Shown here: positions 62,075 through 64,000 of the stretch, piece after piece | Numbering within the stretch: the stretch's first letter is position 1 | Layout: every line of letters starts with the position of its first letter | NCBI GenBank assembly: GCA_023402845.1 | Contig: JAEYFP010000004.1 | Span: forward strand, 1-64,000 | DNA from: Bacillota bacterium | Lineage (GTDB): Bacteria; Bacillota; Clostridia; Lachnospirales; Lachnospiraceae | Direction: 5' to 3' | Length of the DNA: 64,000 nucleotides | Notes under the pieces: model-generated | The model's input: only the letters and a program-made list of their open reading frames with translations | Database searches by the model: none | What the model was told of the DNA's origin: nothing | Program-made: the position numbers and the translations under genes

Positions 62075-63013
62075 CTATTGATACCTTTCAGATGAGACCT
62101 CAACCTTGGATTCATACAGTTTTTTCTGGAAAAGCTTATCATCCTTGCCGAGCTCATAATCTCTTCTATAAATGAGCACGTCCCTATATAGGTTATTCTC
62201 AATCTTGCAGGCCCGCTGTACAAGACAGTTCTTCTTCAAATAAGAATCCGGGATCGGAGATACCCACATATAAGTTGAGGGAACATTGGCAAGCAGGTCA
62301 AACTGACTGCCGCGCTCATAAACATAAATCGTTTTACTCTGAATATCCCGACTCGCACGCATACTGTTTTCCATTACATTCGCGTGTGGTATCTCGATGT
62401 CTCCGTGTGTTATTTTCACAAAGCCTGCCAAATCTTCTCTCGTAATGATCTTTTTTTTCGCAAGCGAATGATCCTGCGACATCACGAGCACATATTCAAA
62501 TTCCCAGATCATCTCATGCTCAAGCTTGTTGTTTTTCAGGCACATCCCAAAAAAGTCCTCATCTTTTTTCTGATAGCGAATGATACCCATGTTATAGCCT
62601 CTATTTACAACATTGTCGATAGTCTTTAAGGCATTTGTTTCATTAATTGTGATTTCCATGCCACCAGTCATCGGAAGCTCAGCGACAAACGCTGCAAATC
62701 CATCCGCGATATAGCTGCCGCGCGGAATCGAAACCTTAAAGCGGCATCCGGTCCCGTTCTCTCTACTGGATATTTTCTCCATTTCCCCGAGCTGATCGAG
62801 CATTTTGCGCGCGTGATAGAGAAACTCACCGCCTTTTTCCGTCACGCTGATACCACCCGAAGTGCGTTTAAAAATCGCATAGCCCAGCTCACTCTCCAAA
62901 TCCTTAACCGCCTTGCTCAAGTTCGGCTGCGCCATATAAAGGTTCTGGGCAGCTTGTGTGATGGAGCCCGCCTCCTCTACCTCGACCGCATATTTCAAAT
63001 AAATCGTATTCAT
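62075..63013 (-). CDS. LysR-family transcriptional regulator
   Basis: 312 aa. N-terminal winged helix-turn-helix (VEEAGSITQAAQNLYMAQPN), effector-binding domain thereafter (MEITINETNALKTIDNVVNR). Its start is 20 bases after the 5'-nucleotidase stop, so it may be cotranscribed with it, which is unusual for LysR genes that normally diverge from targets. AAAGGAGACAGG precedes the ATG. Confidence 0.87.
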   Translation of the reverse strand: MNTIYLKYAVEVEEAGSITQAAQNLYMAQPNLSKAVKDLESELGYAIFKRTSGGISVTEKGGEFLYHARKMLDQLGEMEKISSRENGTGCRFKVSIPRGSYIADGFAAFVAELPMTGGMEITINETNALKTIDNVVNRGYNMGIIRYQKKDEDFFGMCLKNNKLEHEMIWEFEYVLVMSQDHSLAKKKIITREDLAGFVKITHGDIEIPHANVMENSMRASRDIQSKTIYVYERGSQFDLLANVPSTYMWVSPIPDSYLKKNCLVQRACKIENNLYRDVLIYRRDYELGKDDKLFQKKLYESKVEVSSERYQ

Positions 63014-63033
63014 CCTGTCTCCTTTGCATCTGA

Positions 63034-64000
63034 TTACTCGAGTTCTACGATCCTGCCGTCTCCGTAAGGATCGGCATAATTCTTTCCGATATGCCCGTTC
63101 AGCCCATTCGTAATATATTCAATGACAACTTCGCTGTCCAGAATAAAAGATTCGTTGATCATTTTTGCATCCTTAAACATAGTAAAGCCATCACCGCCAT
63201 CCTTAAGAAGATAATCGACTGCCGCCAGGACATAATTTCTTTCCGCGTCCAACGGTTTTCCGTCAATCTTTACATTCCTGACACGGTATTCACCTGAAAC
63301 ACCGATAAAAGAACCATTTTTATCAGATTTTACAGAAGAGGACACGTTCATATCAATCTCATACGTCATTCCCGACACCTGCAGAAAACCGCCGTTCTCC
63401 TCCGGCAAATAGCGGGCACCGTTTTCAAGCGCATCCAGAATCTGCTGTCCGCTCACCTCAACGACACTGACCATATTCCCAAATGGGTGAAGGCTTATAA
63501 TATCGCCATAAGTCAGATCCCCTTTCGGCACATCGCTGCGCACACCGCCGCTGTTTACAATTGCAATCTCAGCTCCTGTTACAAAACGACAGGCATCCGC
63601 ACAAAAATCCCCGGCATTCGTTTCCATGTTTCTGACAATGCGCTCTCCCGTATCGGGATCCTTGATGACAAGCGTCACCTCACTTGTTCCGATCTTTCTG
63701 CCCATTTCTTCTTCATAGTCCGCCTCAATTCCGTCAATATAGGACTTAACCGCTTCATCCTCATCTCCATAGTCTTCATGCAGCGCTGCCGTCATGCGGC
63801 CTTCCTTTGAAATTGTCAGCGAACCGATATTGGCAAACTGAGTTCCTGTCTGTGTCAAAAGAACACTTTTCCCGTCCTGATTCTTTACCTGCTCTGACTC
63901 CACCACACTGTGAGAATGTCCGTCGATTACCGCATCGATGCCTTTCGTATTGGCAATGACCTCTGTGGACATCCACGGGGAGGATTCTGCGCCGATTCCC
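63034..64000 (-). CDS. 5'-nucleotidase/UshA-type bifunctional phosphoesterase, C-terminal part
   Basis: At least 322 aa; the 5' end lies beyond the window. The visible part begins inside the metallophosphatase domain (SSPWMSTEVIANT, then GIDAVIDGHSHSVVE with the GHSH metal motif), then the 5'-nucleotidase C-terminal domain: GDFCADACRFVTGAEIAIVN, GDLTYGDIISLHPFGN and VDYLLKDGGDGFTMF. Extracellular in the family, hydrolysing nucleotides or UDP-sugars. The signal peptide and anchor cannot be seen. Confidence 0.9.
   Translation of the reverse strand, partial: GIGAESSPWMSTEVIANTKGIDAVIDGHSHSVVESEQVKNQDGKSVLLTQTGTQFANIGSLTISKEGRMTAALHEDYGDEDEAVKSYIDGIEADYEEEMGRKIGTSEVTLVIKDPDTGERIVRNMETNAGDFCADACRFVTGAEIAIVNSGGVRSDVPKGDLTYGDIISLHPFGNMVSVVEVSGQQILDALENGARYLPEENGGFLQVSGMTYEIDMNVSSSVKSDKNGSFIGVSGEYRVRNVKIDGKPLDAERNYVLAAVDYLLKDGGDGFTMFKDAKMINESFILDSEVVIEYITNGLNGHIGKNYADPYGDGRIVELE

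Overview
The window looks like chromosomal DNA of a Gram-positive anaerobe of the Clostridia, most probably Lachnospiraceae. The grounds are strong AGGAGG-type ribosome sites, consensus sigma-A promoters, lipobox lipoproteins, an IorAB/PaaK/ACT cluster, and several proteins that resemble Lachnospiraceae families of unknown function (DUF5716, DUF5717, DUF4474 and DUF4358 by memory of the families). No rRNA, tRNA, CRISPR array, prophage or intact insertion sequence was seen. Many apparent long frames start upstream of the true gene; starts here were moved to the codon with a ribosome site, often GTG.

Layout. 1-8.6 kb (minus strand): an oligopeptide ABC transporter operon (oppA-B-C-D-F) with a serine hydrolase at its end, preceded by a structured leader and a PucR-type regulator. 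8.7-13.8 kb: purine genes (purA with a HAD phosphatase; purC-purB) around a LysR regulator. 14-16.6 kb: a PilZ protein and a polar amino acid ABC transporter. 16.7-23.7 kb: a four-gene operon of unknown function (giant solenoid protein, Hsp70/actin-like protein, TPR protein, coiled-coil membrane protein). 23.9-30.9 kb: an orphan CobD/HisC-like enzyme, then ACT, paaK, iorB and iorA, divergent from a sodium:solute symporter across a shared symmetric operator region; together these suggest import and salvage or catabolism of aryl acids. 30.9-36.1 kb: a visibly AT-rich island with two paralogous glycosyltransferases, a sugar aminotransferase, an acyltransferase and a membrane protein, probably acquired. 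36.2-41.8 kb: ilvE, a diguanylate cyclase, and a beta-CASP nuclease-thyA-folA operon.

41.8-48.4 kb has ordinary genes (DUF4474-like protein, metallophosphoesterase, HAD phosphatase, S1 protein, cell-wall amidase) separated by repeat-rich spacers: 23-bp tandem repeats, long hairpins, a 13-bp tandem array, and a region starting at a perfect TTGACA-17-TATAAT promoter that carries twelve GTAC tetramers and may be a non-coding RNA or long leader. 48.4-53.5 kb: a LUD protein and a probable surface-polysaccharide O-acylation cluster (MBOAT, DHHW, SGNH, DUF4358 lipoprotein). 53.5-57.2 kb: a MacB-type ABC system with an exported CARDB-like protein between ATPase and permease. 57.5-64 kb: an ATC-hydrolase-like protein, glyA, a lipid kinase and a PAP2 phosphatase, an unlisted 41-residue membrane peptide, a LysR regulator and the 3' part of a 5'-nucleotidase gene that runs off the window.

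Best candidates for something undescribed are the four-gene operon at 16.7-23.7 kb and the GTAC-rich transcript region at 47.5-48.1 kb.
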